Assembly: GCA_016713365.1 (NCBI GenBank) | Contig: JADJPG010000010.1 | Coordinates: forward strand, 62,001 to 126,000 | DNA length: 64,000 nucleotides | Direction: 5' to 3' | Origin: Verrucomicrobiota bacterium | GTDB lineage: Bacteria; Verrucomicrobiota; Verrucomicrobiia; Limisphaerales; JADJPG01 | Shown here: positions 33,681 through 44,374 of the stretch, in pieces | How positions within the stretch are numbered: position 1 is the stretch's first letter | How the letters are laid out: every line of letters begins with the position of its first letter | The notes under the pieces: generated by a model | Database searches by the model: none | Told to the model about the DNA's origin: nothing | What the model saw: only the letters and a program-made list of their open reading frames with translations | Made by a program: the position numbers and the translations under genes

Positions 33681-34157
33681 TTACTTCGAAGCAGCCAGCG
33701 GGATCTCGAACTTCAAATCCTGCGGCTTGTAGCAGATCGCGCCCTGGCAGGCTTGGTAGCTTAGCGTCGCTGGAACGGAAGTAGGAAGTTTAACCGCCGC
33801 GCTCAGTCCCAGCGGAAAGGAGATCTCGAAATGCTCCTCGAATACCGAAAGTGGCTTCTCCAAACCCTTCACCCGCTCGGATATTCCTTCCGGATACGAG
33901 ATGTTACCCGCCTTGACCCCCGCCACGGTGCCGATCCTGATCACGGTGGGGATGAACTCAGGTTGAGACGGTTTGTTCGAATGAACGTGGTAACCTTTCG
34001 CGAGTTTCACTTTCACCACCGCCGTGACGCGACCACCGGGCACCGCGTCGCCTTTCACCTGCACGGACTCGATTGTCGCCGCCTCACCAAGTTTCGTCTG
34101 GGCCATCGCCACCATTGGCAGGACGACAATTCCCAACCAGCAAAGAAACGCTTTCAT
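33681..34157 (-). CDS. Stand-alone DsbD N-terminal (thiol:disulfide interchange) domain protein
   Basis: ATG at 34157 gives a signal peptide (MKAFLCWLGIVVLPMVAMAQ) and 158 residues. The body matches the periplasmic N-domain of DsbD: 'GYHVHSNKPSQPEFIPTVIR' and, near the end, 'LSYQACQGAICYKPQ', where the two Cys correspond to the DsbD-alpha redox pair. The membrane and C-terminal thioredoxin parts are not attached and are not nearby, so it may receive electrons from a separate CcdA-like protein. It lies 30 bases after a rhodanese gene, suggesting a sulfur or redox role. Confidence 0.82.
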   Translation of the reverse strand: MKAFLCWLGIVVLPMVAMAQTKLGEAATIESVQVKGDAVPGGRVTAVVKVKLAKGYHVHSNKPSQPEFIPTVIRIGTVAGVKAGNISYPEGISERVKGLEKPLSVFEEHFEISFPLGLSAAVKLPTSVPATLSYQACQGAICYKPQDLKFEIPLAASK

Positions 34158-34187
34158 AAAGTGAATGCCGCGCGCGGCGTCCAAGGC

Positions 34188-34556
34188 TTACTTCGTCATC
34201 GGCCAGCCCGCCTGGACCATGGCCTTGTAGCCACCGATGAGCGACGAAACATTCTTGTAGCCCATGCGCTGGGCAACGTCGCAAGTGAGCGCGGAACGGA
34301 AACCGCCCCCGCAATGCATGATGATCTCGGCATTCGTGTCGGGATACTGCTTCTCAATGTCGCGCTCGAGAACGCCCTTGCCCAGATGCTTCGCCTCGGC
34401 GGCGTGACCAGCAGCCCACTCACTGTCTTCGCGGACATCGATCAAGATGGCGTTCGGATTCTGCGCGAGCCGGGCTCGAGCTGCGTCGAGGGTGACTTCC
34501 TTAATGCGCGGGCGGACTTCGTTGACGACTTTCAAAATCCAGGCGAGTGATCCCAT
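34188..34556 (-). CDS. Rhodanese-like sulfurtransferase
   Basis: ATG at 34556 (MGSLAWILKVVNEVRPRIKE) gives 122 residues, one rhodanese domain. 'AILIDVREDSEWAAGHAAEA' and the active-site loop 'IIMHCGGGFRSALTCDV', with catalytic Cys in HCGGGFRS, are intact. The loop length is that of single-domain sulfurtransferases (GlpE/PspE type). The preceding in-frame residues up to 34658 are not conserved in style. It is the first gene of the rhodanese-DsbD-N-membrane-SDR group. Confidence 0.9.
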   Translation of the reverse strand: MGSLAWILKVVNEVRPRIKEVTLDAARARLAQNPNAILIDVREDSEWAAGHAAEAKHLGKGVLERDIEKQYPDTNAEIIMHCGGGFRSALTCDVAQRMGYKNVSSLIGGYKAMVQAGWPMTK

Positions 34557-34667
34557 ATCCGCGACGATAGGTTGAGCCGCCGTTGGGTCAAACAGTTTTC
34601 CGCCCGCAAACGCCGCCACGCTTGACTCCGCCGGGCAATTCCCTGAAATGCCCGGCAATCACTGAGT

Positions 34668-35735
<1,068 letters not shown>

Positions 35736-35803
35736 CCGCCCGCGACGGAGCGTTGCCTCCTCCTTTTGCGCCAGCCGTCAACCGCGACCGCCGTTTGAAT
35801 CGC

Positions 35804-37141
35804 ATGAAAACGAAATGGACCTTCGCTCGCCACGGATTGTCTGCGGCCATTATTGCCGCCGGGATTCAATCATCGGAAGCCGCGGGCATTTATCGCGACG
35901 GCTTTGGCGCACGGGCTCTTGCGCTCGGCGGGGCGGACGTCGCGTGGGCTGAGGGGCCGCTCGCCGCCTTCGGCAGCAATCCCGCCGGTCTCACCAGCCT
36001 CGAGGGTCATTCGCTTGAGCTGGGCGGAGTCGCCGCGATTCCCACCGGCAGATTTCGGAACGCCGCGGACAACCACAGTTCACTTCAGACTGCGTTCGGT
36101 GGCTGGCCGGAGATTGCATTCGGCATGCGCGCCGCGAATTCCCCGGCGCGCGTTTTCGCCGGCATCGCCCCGGAAGCCGCGCTCGCGTCCGAATGGCGCT
36201 ATATCGATCCGCCGGGCGGTGCGGACGGAAATACCTCCTACGGCCTGCAACGTCACGAATCGGAAATCACCGTGCTGCGCGCGGGCGTCGGTGCGGCAAT
36301 TGATCTCACACCGCAGATCAGCTTCGGTGCGACCGTCGGTGCGATCTACAACGAGAACCGCCTGCACGCGCCCTACATTTTCCAGACGCAACCCGCGCTG
36401 GCCGGCGTCAAGACGCTGCTGGATCTCGAGACGGCGGGCTGGGGAGTGAACGCGCAGTTCGGCGTGATGCTGCGCCCGCGGAAGGATCTTCAATTCGGTC
36501 TCACCTACAAGACGCGCGCCGTGGTGAACAGCGAAGGCGACGCCTCGGGCAATGCCGGCGTCCAGCTGGCGAACATCGGCCTTGGTGCTGCACGACCGGA
36601 CTTCCACTATGATGCCGAAGTCGTGAACGCGTTTCCGCAGATGGTCAGCGGCGGCGTTTCGTGGCAGGCGTGCCCACGTTTCCGGCTGGCGGCGCAACTC
36701 GATTGGATCGATTGGAGCGGCGCGTTCGATGACCTGCACGTGAAGCTGCGCAACGGGAACAACACCGATCTCAACGGCGTGGTCGGCTCGGACGACATGG
36801 ACGACTTCGTGCCGCTGGACTGGAAGGATCAAGTCGTGGTCCGTGTCGGCGGCGAACTGACCGTGACGGATTCACTCCAACTTCGCGGCGGCTACAGCTA
36901 CGGCCGCAGCCCGGTTCCGGACGGCACCTTGACGCCGCTCACCGCCGTGATCATGGAACATTCCGTAACGACCGGCGCGGGCTGGCAAAGCGGCCGTTGG
37001 TCCTTGGACTTCGCCTACCAATGGAGCCTGCCGAACACCCAGCGCGTCGGCACCAGCGAACTGCGATCCGGCGAATACGACAACAGCGCAACGCGCATCG
37101 GCGTGCACTGGCTGGGCCTGACTACCGGCATGCGGTTTTAA
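35804..37141 (+). CDS. OmpP1/FadL-family outer-membrane transport protein
   Basis: ATG at 35804 gives a signal peptide ending around 'IQSSEAAG' and 445 residues. The mature start 'GIYRDGFGARALALGGADVA' with 'GSNPAGL' is the FadL/OmpP1 hallmark (N-terminal hatch with NPAG), followed by alternating beta strands and a terminal Phe (TTGMRF), as expected for an outer-membrane beta barrel recognised by BamA. The family imports hydrophobic compounds such as fatty acids or aromatics; the substrate here is unknown. Confidence 0.85.
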   Translation: MKTKWTFARHGLSAAIIAAGIQSSEAAGIYRDGFGARALALGGADVAWAEGPLAAFGSNPAGLTSLEGHSLELGGVAAIPTGRFRNAADNHSSLQTAFGGWPEIAFGMRAANSPARVFAGIAPEAALASEWRYIDPPGGADGNTSYGLQRHESEITVLRAGVGAAIDLTPQISFGATVGAIYNENRLHAPYIFQTQPALAGVKTLLDLETAGWGVNAQFGVMLRPRKDLQFGLTYKTRAVVNSEGDASGNAGVQLANIGLGAARPDFHYDAEVVNAFPQMVSGGVSWQACPRFRLAAQLDWIDWSGAFDDLHVKLRNGNNTDLNGVVGSDDMDDFVPLDWKDQVVVRVGGELTVTDSLQLRGGYSYGRSPVPDGTLTPLTAVIMEHSVTTGAGWQSGRWSLDFAYQWSLPNTQRVGTSELRSGEYDNSATRIGVHWLGLTTGMRF

Positions 37142-37153
37142 TCGGAGCCCGGC

Positions 37154-38473
37154 TCACAGCTTCGCGCCGCGAAGTGGCTTGTCGCGAGGCTGACGATCCT
37201 GATCAGCCGGACCGTCACTGCGATCGAACCGCTGACCGGGCTCGAGGTGAATCACAAAGTCTTCGATGTTGCCGGCGAGCCGGCCGACAATCAGCCCTTC
37301 GTTCAGCCAGTCCTTGCTCGGATTCTTCGCGGAGATTCTGTAACCGTTCACCCGCAGGCTAAGGCTAAGGGAAGCCGAAGGCACGCCGTGGAACTCGAAG
37401 TTACCTTCATCATCCGCGCGAGATTCCTGGTTGTCCCACGCATCCTCCAAGCTCAAATAGACACGCGTGCGATTGGGTAACGGTTTGCCATCCGCCGTCA
37501 CGATTCTTCCCTTCAAGGTGAACGCCGGAACGACCTTCAAATCGCCGAGGTTCACCGTTGAACCGTCGAGCCCGGTCGAGACTTTCTGCGGCGAAAGCGC
37601 CACGCCGAGTTCCTGCATCTCCTTCATCTTGGTGTAGAGAACAAATCGATTGTTGGGCGGAATGTTCGGCAGGCTGAAACGCCCGTCGGAATCCGTCGCG
37701 ACATCAAAGCCGCGCAGGAACACCTCCGACGAGCGGTCCTCCGTGTTCATCGAAACGGACGCGCCCGCGACCGGCTGGCCGTTGTTCAACAACCGGCCCG
37801 TCACCGCGACGCCCTCCGTCATGCGAATCAAATGAGCCTTCCCGATATCGAGCCACATCTTGCGCTTGGCCACCGAACGCGCCGTGATGTCCACGGTGAT
37901 CGCATCGAGGCCGTTCGTGCAATCGAGGAAGAACTCGCCATTCTCATCCGTCACCGCCATCGGATCCACCTTTCCGGTCGTGCTGCTCGAATAGGAGTAC
38001 TGGCCGTAACGCGTTCCTTGCACATCGATCCGCGCGCCGGCCACCGGCTTGCCCAACGGATCGATCAACTTCGCTGACACACGGTTCTCGATCGGCATGT
38101 TCGTCATCTTGAGCGGCTTCAAGCTCAGGTGCGCGCCGCCGAAGAGCGGGTCCACGTCGCGAATGAAATCCGGCCGGTAACCCTTCGCGAGCACGAGCAG
38201 CCGGAACATCAGTTTCGAATCCACCGGCTCAATGAGAAACTTCCCCTCGGCATCCGTCCGCGCGCGTTTCACACAATCCGGATAACACGTCGGACACAAC
38301 ACCGCCGGTCCCTCGCGCGGCGCGGCGGAATAGACGAACACCCACGCGTTGCTGACCGGACCCGCGGCGGACCCGATCACGCCCTCGATGCGCCCCGGCT
38401 CCTCCGCTGCCCGCGCCGTCAATGCCACCAGCAGTCCGAGCAACAGTTGAATGACATGTCGTTTCGTCTTCAT
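37154..38473 (-). CDS. Secreted carboxypeptidase-regulatory-like domain protein
   Basis: The 439-residue protein has a signal peptide (HVIQLLLGLLVALTARA) followed by repeated beta-sandwich domains of the CarboxypepD_reg type ('GRIEGVIGSAAGPVSNAWVF', 'DPLGKPVAGARIDVQG', 'TDENGEFFL', 'NGQPVAGASVSM', 'TDSDGRFSLPNIPP'). A Cys-rich segment 'LCPTCYPDC' is near residue 60. No catalytic domain is present; a structural or binding role at the cell surface is inferred. It is 14 bases downstream of the similar, larger gene, so the two are a paralogous pair in one transcript. Confidence 0.82.
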   Translation of the reverse strand: MKTKRHVIQLLLGLLVALTARAAEEPGRIEGVIGSAAGPVSNAWVFVYSAAPREGPAVLCPTCYPDCVKRARTDAEGKFLIEPVDSKLMFRLLVLAKGYRPDFIRDVDPLFGGAHLSLKPLKMTNMPIENRVSAKLIDPLGKPVAGARIDVQGTRYGQYSYSSSTTGKVDPMAVTDENGEFFLDCTNGLDAITVDITARSVAKRKMWLDIGKAHLIRMTEGVAVTGRLLNNGQPVAGASVSMNTEDRSSEVFLRGFDVATDSDGRFSLPNIPPNNRFVLYTKMKEMQELGVALSPQKVSTGLDGSTVNLGDLKVVPAFTLKGRIVTADGKPLPNRTRVYLSLEDAWDNQESRADDEGNFEFHGVPSASLSLSLRVNGYRISAKNPSKDWLNEGLIVGRLAGNIEDFVIHLEPGQRFDRSDGPADQDRQPRDKPLRGAKL

Positions 38474-38487
38474 GGAATTTCCTATCG

Positions 38488-41400
38488 CTAATTCTTCGCC
38501 GCCATCAGTCGTTTCATGGAGGCCGCCAGACGCTTGCCGTCGAAATCGCGACCCTTCACCCGCCCTTCAGCGTCCACCAATACCACGGTTGGCAACGTGT
38601 CCACTTTCCAGCGCGCCGTCACCTCCACCAGTGGCAATCCCTCCAATCGCGTATGGATCCAGCCCACACCAAGATTCTTCACGCCCTCCCGCGCGTCCTC
38701 GATCTGCGAATCCAGATTCACCGTCACCCACGCCGGCTTCTGCGCGCTTCCCATCGAGGCTGCCGCCGCGCGCAACTCTTCCAGCTTCGCCGCGGAACCC
38801 GTCGCCCACTTTCCCCAGAAACAGATCACCACCGGACGTCCGCGCAGGCTGAGCAGATTGAACGGTTTGCCATCGAGTTGATCGGCGGCGAAATCCATCG
38901 GCGGCGCCTTGATTCCCGGAGTGCTCGCAATCTCCATTTCGAGCGTCCCCAAATCGAACTCCTGCCCGACCGGCCCCGCCGGAATAATCACCTCGCGCTT
39001 GATCGACCCGATGACTTCCTGCGAGCGCTCATAGCGCTGACGAACGCTGCCGGTCATGGGCTTTGTGGACTGAATCAAGAGCTCGTACTTCCCCGGCGGC
39101 ACATCGTCGACCCGGAAGTTGCCATCTTTGTCGAACACCAGTTCGAACTGCTGGCGCTTCTGTTCGTACTCCATCATCGCCTTGGATTTGCCGTGCGCCC
39201 GGCGAGCCTTCTCGAACTCAGCCTGATCAGCGTAGGCGAAATAATTCGGCCCGGGCGGTGGCGGTGGAAGTTTGACGGAGAGGAGATGATGATCGTTTTT
39301 CCAATCCACTTCACCATCCGCGTCGACATGCCCCACCACAGTCCGCCCTCCAAACGTGTAATCGATCTCCTTCCTTTCCCCGGGCTTGATGACCAGCAGC
39401 TGACGGTGACTCTCGGCCACCGTATGTCCCATGATGAGATTAACCTGCCGATACAGCAGATAGTCGCCGGGCGGGACATTGGTAAACGTGAAGCGTCCTT
39501 CGGAATCCGTCATCGTAGACAGCCCGAGCTGGAACCCTTCGTTGGATTCCCACAGCACGGGAGCTTTCAAATTCACCCGTTGCTTCGACAAGGGTTTACC
39601 ACCACCACGCACAATCCCGCTCAGCTTGCCATACGGATGCAACTTCACCGTTGCGGTCTCCTTGAGTCGATCCGCCGGAAGCGCGACAAATCCACTGGAA
39701 TGGATCACCACCATCCGCAGGCCGGCTTGCACGGAGTCGAACGAGAACTTTCCATCGGGACCAGTCTTGACCCGCGTCATGCCCGCGCTGAGATACGCAT
39801 CCTCAAAGAAGTTCCGTTCGGTGTGAAGATACAAGGTATTGTTCTCCGGCACGACCGTCACTCGCGCATCCGCCGCAGGCTGACCATCCGGCTGCAGAAC
39901 CACTCCAGCCGGCGCCTTCGACTTGGTCAGTGCCGCCGACAACTCCACATCGCCTTCCTCGAACTCCAAGCCTTCCGAAATCCAGGACTGGTAACCCTCC
40001 GCCCGAACGTCGATTCGATAACCGGTGCCCCAGCCCTCCCGCAAGTCAGAGCGCCGAATCTCCCCCTTCCAGAAACCATTCGTCCCCTGCCAGCTTGAGT
40101 CGCTGCCACCGTTCCCCGGCTGAGTTTCCCTCCGCACAGCGAAAGCCCGCAACGGCGCCTTCGTCTCCGCATCGACGGCTTTCACCGCAACAGCGATCTC
40201 GCTCAAAGGATCCTTCCGCAACCTCACCACATGCTCGCCGCTCTGGAACGCCACACGCGCCATGCGCGGCTGATAATTGGTGGTGACGACCACAACCACC
40301 AGCGTTTGCCGCGGCGCATTGGTCCAAGTCACGCGCCCGTCGGAATCCGTGGTGCCCTTCCAGTTCAACAAGTGGCCGCGATTGCGATACTCCGGCAAAG
40401 TGACGCCCGCACCGGCCAACGGTTCATCCTTCTCGCCGAGCACGCGCAATCGCAATGGCTGGGCCAGCGACAAGACAATCTTCACCTCAGCCATGTCTGC
40501 AGCCACCGTTGCAATCGCCGAGTTCACTGCGTAGCCCTCCGCCTCCGCCGTGATTACATACTGCGCGCCTGTTCGATGCGGGAATTCAAACCGGCCCTGC
40601 GCGTCGTTGGTGACTTGATGCCCGGGCAGGTTCCATGAGTAACCCGCTCGTTCCTTGACCACCGCCTTCGCCACTGGTTTTCCCGCTTCATCCACGACGA
40701 TGCCGCGGATGCTCACGCCGTCCTTCAAGACGAGAACGGCGTTCGTCTCCCGCAATGCTTTCACGTCGAGCGGCTCACCCGGTTCCACCGGAAATCGAGG
40801 ATCGACATTCGGCGCGACAAACGACAATCGGCCTCCTCCAGCGCGAACGACATCCACCGTCACCTGCCGAATGTCCGCTGGGAACCCGTGGAACTGCCAG
40901 AAGCCTCGTGCGTCCGTCGAAACGCCGTTCTTATCATCACGCAACAGAGCCGAATACTCCTGCTCCCGGGTTTCCGTCGCGTTGTAGTTGAAAGCCCCGG
41001 CACCCGTCCCCCACGGCACCACGAGAATGCCCGCGACGGGTTGTCCCCTCTCGTCCTTCACAAACCCGCCGATGGTCAGCCCGCGATCCAGCCGCACCGT
41101 GTACTCGGACGGCAAGGAACCGCGAATCGATCCCGGCTGCGACTGCGACATCTGCGGCGCCTGCCACGTCACATGACGCGTCGGGTAGACGGCATTGCTG
41201 ACCGAAAGCATGAAGTAGTTGAACGCGATGGCAACCGCCGGAATGCGCAACGTCGATACTCCCTGCTCATCCGTGACGAACTGCCATTCGTTGGATGAAA
41301 CTCGCTCCGGCGCCGGCATCAGCATCGGGATCTGGACCACCGTTTTGGGGAGCGGCTTTCCAGAGACTGCATCAACGACCTTTACCACCATCGTGAAATC

Positions 41401-41499
41401 ATTCGTCAATGCACCCTTGGGCAGTTCTGGAAAACGAACCTGCCCAAACGCGGAAACGGCGACGAACAGGCCCGTCACCAACGAGAGGAATCGAGACAT
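38488..41499 (-). CDS. Large carboxypeptidase-regulatory-domain protein with Cys-less thioredoxin-like end
   Basis: ATG at 41499 (MSRFLSLVTGLFVAVSAFGQ) gives a signal peptide and 1003 residues; an ATG at 41526 is an alternative. About seven or more CarboxypepD_reg/Cna-B-like repeats fill the first 850 residues ('DERGQPVAGILVVPW', 'DEAGKPVAKAVVKERA', 'DSDGRVTWTNAPR'). The last ~150 residues are TlpA/redoxin-like ('LSLRGRPVVICFWGKWATGS', 'WKVDTLPTVVLVDAEG' with the cis-Pro), but the active site reads WATGSA in place of WCxxC, so it cannot do thiol chemistry. A binding or scaffold role is inferred. Confidence 0.82.
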   Translation of the reverse strand: MSRFLSLVTGLFVAVSAFGQVRFPELPKGALTNDFTMVVKVVDAVSGKPLPKTVVQIPMLMPAPERVSSNEWQFVTDEQGVSTLRIPAVAIAFNYFMLSVSNAVYPTRHVTWQAPQMSQSQPGSIRGSLPSEYTVRLDRGLTIGGFVKDERGQPVAGILVVPWGTGAGAFNYNATETREQEYSALLRDDKNGVSTDARGFWQFHGFPADIRQVTVDVVRAGGGRLSFVAPNVDPRFPVEPGEPLDVKALRETNAVLVLKDGVSIRGIVVDEAGKPVAKAVVKERAGYSWNLPGHQVTNDAQGRFEFPHRTGAQYVITAEAEGYAVNSAIATVAADMAEVKIVLSLAQPLRLRVLGEKDEPLAGAGVTLPEYRNRGHLLNWKGTTDSDGRVTWTNAPRQTLVVVVVTTNYQPRMARVAFQSGEHVVRLRKDPLSEIAVAVKAVDAETKAPLRAFAVRRETQPGNGGSDSSWQGTNGFWKGEIRRSDLREGWGTGYRIDVRAEGYQSWISEGLEFEEGDVELSAALTKSKAPAGVVLQPDGQPAADARVTVVPENNTLYLHTERNFFEDAYLSAGMTRVKTGPDGKFSFDSVQAGLRMVVIHSSGFVALPADRLKETATVKLHPYGKLSGIVRGGGKPLSKQRVNLKAPVLWESNEGFQLGLSTMTDSEGRFTFTNVPPGDYLLYRQVNLIMGHTVAESHRQLLVIKPGERKEIDYTFGGRTVVGHVDADGEVDWKNDHHLLSVKLPPPPPGPNYFAYADQAEFEKARRAHGKSKAMMEYEQKRQQFELVFDKDGNFRVDDVPPGKYELLIQSTKPMTGSVRQRYERSQEVIGSIKREVIIPAGPVGQEFDLGTLEMEIASTPGIKAPPMDFAADQLDGKPFNLLSLRGRPVVICFWGKWATGSAAKLEELRAAAASMGSAQKPAWVTVNLDSQIEDAREGVKNLGVGWIHTRLEGLPLVEVTARWKVDTLPTVVLVDAEGRVKGRDFDGKRLAASMKRLMAAKN

Positions 41500-41878
41500 G
41501 GGCGATTGGACGGAGGTCGAGTTCATGGTGCTCCTTGCAAATTGCAGCACCCAGTCGGGCACGCCGAAAACACCGCGGACGTTTCGATTGCGGCCGGTCT
41601 CCGGACTCCTGCGAGAATGAAGCATACGTTCTCCAAACTGGGTTTAACGAACCGACGTTTGCCCCGTGAAACGCCCCAGGCAAGGAAAAGTTCCGGCGAA
41701 ATTGTAAAATCCACGGATGCCGCCGGTGCACTATGGTATGGATGCCTACATACCCTCCCCGAGAGCGAAAGCAATCTACACTGAAGGCGGAAATAAAACG
41801 CCGTTTGGGCGCTTGCGCTCATAACGGGCTCGTTCAACCCTCAGCTCTGAGCGTCGTGTTCAGACGGATGATGACAAC
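41500..41878. other. Intergenic region without recognised gene
   Basis: This 379-base gap lies between the divergent-side start of the large regulatory-domain gene (minus strand) and the end of the ankyrin gene. Open frames here have no family resemblance or plausible composition. It probably holds the promoter of the 41499-37154 unit; no clear -35/-10 pair or terminator was identified. Confidence 0.4.
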
Positions 41879-42368
41879 TCACTGTACTTTTGGCCCGTGC
41901 TCTCGCAGGAATTCCCGAATCTCGGCGGTCGTAATCCGGGTGAGGCGAGCAAGTGGAACAAGCGCGGTGGAGTAACACCCCCTCTCTTCAATAGCGTTAA
42001 CATCGGCGCCAGCCTCAACCAGCAATCGAACGGTATCGATTGATCCCCAAGACGCAGCGTACCCAAGTGCTGTCTCTCCATCGCGGTTGCGACGCTCGAC
42101 GTCTGCCCATGACGCAGGCACAACCCGACAACAGGTCACTCTGACAGCGCTGAAGAAGTGTCGGTGGGGCTGGCGATCCAGAGTCCGGACTAAGGCCTGC
42201 CATGAATGCGGCCTCGAAGAACTCTGGACAATTGTGCTCGATGACGTCGAACAAGCTACCGTCATCGCCTTCGAACGAGTGAAGCTCGGGATGCTCACGA
42301 ATAAGCCGCACAAGCGCATCGGCGTCTTTCGTTTCTGCTGCACGAATGAACTGGCGGTAGGTTTTCAT
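41879..42368 (-). pseudogene. Ankyrin-repeat protein with internal frameshifts
   Basis: Starting at ATG 42368 (MKTYRQFIRAAETKDADALV), the protein shows ankyrin-like helices ('LVRLIREHPELHSFEG', 'LFDVIEHNCPEFFEAAFMAG'). The frame is lost around 42090-42150. A clear ankyrin repeat continues in another frame: 'DVERRNRDGETALGYAASWG' and 'VRLLVEAGADVNAIEERG', ending at 41879. At least two or three indels are needed to join them, one at the GGG near 42111. Reassembled, it is about 160 residues. Ankyrin proteins mediate protein contacts; the partner is unknown. Confidence 0.72.
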
Positions 42369-42449
42369 CCACCTGCCCCGAAAAGCCTAGTTGGCATCTT
42401 AATTTTGTCCAACGAGCTGACCTGCTCTCGCGACCGGTCCCGCAGCCGT

Positions 42450-44302
42450 TCAACTCTTCGCCGTCAGCACCTGCTCCAGCAGCTCATTCATCCGCTTGAG
42501 CATCACGCGCGGATCATCGAGCAACCCGGCGGAGACGCGCGTTGTCGAGGACCTGTTCCGCGACCTTGCCCGGCCAGCGTCGCATCCGTCTGGCGCATGT
42601 GATGCAGGCGCGTGATGATGGTGTGACGCGGGTTGAGCTCCAGATCGTGTTTGAACTGCGCTGCGATTCCTCCTCCGGGCTTCATCGCCTTCAGAATGCG
42701 CCGCATGCTCGCGGTCATATATTTGTCGCTGTCCATCAGCACGGCCGGGCTTTCGACCAGGCGCTGCGAGGAACGCACCTCGCCCACGCGATCGCCAAGC
42801 ACCGTCTTCATCCACGCCGCGAGATCCTTCGCCTCGTCGTCGGTCAGCGCGCCTTCCTTCTTCTCCGTGTCGGCGAGATTGATGTCCGCCTTCTCCGCCG
42901 CCTTCACATCCTTGCCTTCGAACGTGTGCAGATGATCCATCACGAACTCATCCCACGGATCGAACAGGAACAGCACTTCGTACTTCCGCGACTGGAACAC
43001 TTCGTAATACGGGCTCGCCTCCGCCGCCTCGCGATTCGGCGCGAGCAGGAAGTAAATCTCCTTCTGATCGGACGGCATCCGCTTCACGTAATCCGCGAGC
43101 GACGTGCGCTTGCCCTTCTCCGTGGATGACGACTCGTAGCGCAGCAGCTTGCCGATGGCTTCGCGGTGCGTGAAGTCGCTGGCGATGCCTTCCTTCAAGT
43201 AGCGATTGAACTCGTCGTAAAACTTGTCATAAGCGGCCGCGTCCTTCTCCGACAGTTCATCGAGATGCTTGAGGAAACGTCCGCTGATCACCTTGTTCAG
43301 CTTCTGGATGAGCGACGTATCCTGCATCGTCTCGCGCGAGATGTTCAGCGGGATGTCCTCGCTGTCCACCACGCCGCGCAGGAAGCGCAACCATTCCGGC
43401 AGCAGCCCCTTCGCCTTCGCCTGGATGAGCACCTTGCGGCAATAGAGGTTCACCTCGGACTCCACGCGCGTCATGCCCATCGTCTCCATGTTGCGCTTCG
43501 GCACGAAGAGCAGCGTCTGGATGGCCAGCGGCGCGTCCGCCGAGAAATGCAGGCGCAACAGCGGCTCGTCCTGATCATGCCCGATGAACCGGTAGAACTC
43601 GTTGTATTCCTCGTCCTTGATCTCGTTCTTGCTCCGCGCCCAGATGGCCTGAACGGTGTTCAGCCGGTTGCCGCCGAGCTCAATCGGGAACGGCACGAAG
43701 CTGGAGTAGCGCTTGATGATGCGTTCCAGCGTCGTCGTCGCAGCGAACTCCTTCGCGTCATCCTTCAGTTCGAGAACGATCTTCGTGCCGCGCGGCAGAT
43801 CGGCAGCGGTCTCAATTTCGTAGCCGCCCATGCCTTCGCTCGTCCAGCGCCAGCCCGCTTCATCCGCCAGCGCCGAGCGGCTGAAGACCGTGACCTTCTT
43901 CGCCGCCATGAACGCCGAGTAAAAGCCCACGCCGAACTGCCCGATCAACTTCGCATCTGGCTTCTTGTCCGTCGCGAGCTGCTTCAGGAACGCCTTCGTG
44001 CCGGAGTGCGCGATGGTGCCAAGGTTCTCCACCATCTCGCCGTGCGTCATGCCGACACCGGTGTCCGTGATGGTGATGGTGTTCTCCTTCTCGTCCGCCG
44101 CGATGGAGATGCCCAGCGCGACATCGGATTGATACGGCGTCTCGCCGGACGATTGCTTGAAGCGCAGCTTCTCGCAGGCGTCCGCCGCGTTGGAGATTAA
44201 TTCGCGAACGAAGATCTCTTTGTCGGTGTAAAGCGAATGGATAACGATATCCAGCAACTGCTGAATCTCAGCCTGGAAATGATGTTTCTCGGTCGTACTC
44301 AT
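42450..44302 (-). CDS. htpG: Chaperone protein HtpG (Hsp90), 3' frame broken once
   Basis: The GHKL ATPase domain is intact: 'RELISNAADACEKLR', 'DTGVGMTHGEMVENLGTIAH' and 'GQFGVGFYSAFM', with 'RGTKIVLELKDD' following. The middle domain contains 'LPLNISRET'-like 'IPLNISRETMQDTSLIQKLN'. Near 42570 (CCC) one extra base shifts the frame. The expected end ('VSAGLLDDPRVMLKRMNELL', 'EQVLTAKS') is present in the next frame with its stop at 42450-42452. Corrected length is about 617 residues, normal for HtpG. It is an ATP-driven cytoplasmic chaperone. Unshifted reading would end at 42503. Confidence 0.95.
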
Positions 44303-44374
44303 ATAAAAATCGATTAGCGAAAAGTTGCCTCTCCCGTCAAGGGATTCACATCGTTCGCAACGATGGGAAACAGG

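Noticed and set aside
41523..41837. Minus-strand 104-codon frame upstream of the ankyrin region
   Set aside because: No homology-like features, and it overlaps the expected promoter and start of the large regulatory-domain gene.
43166..44200. Plus-strand frame of 344 codons opposite htpG
   Set aside because: Antisense to the conserved HtpG ATPase and middle domains; Arg/His/Leu-rich, with no recognisable motif.
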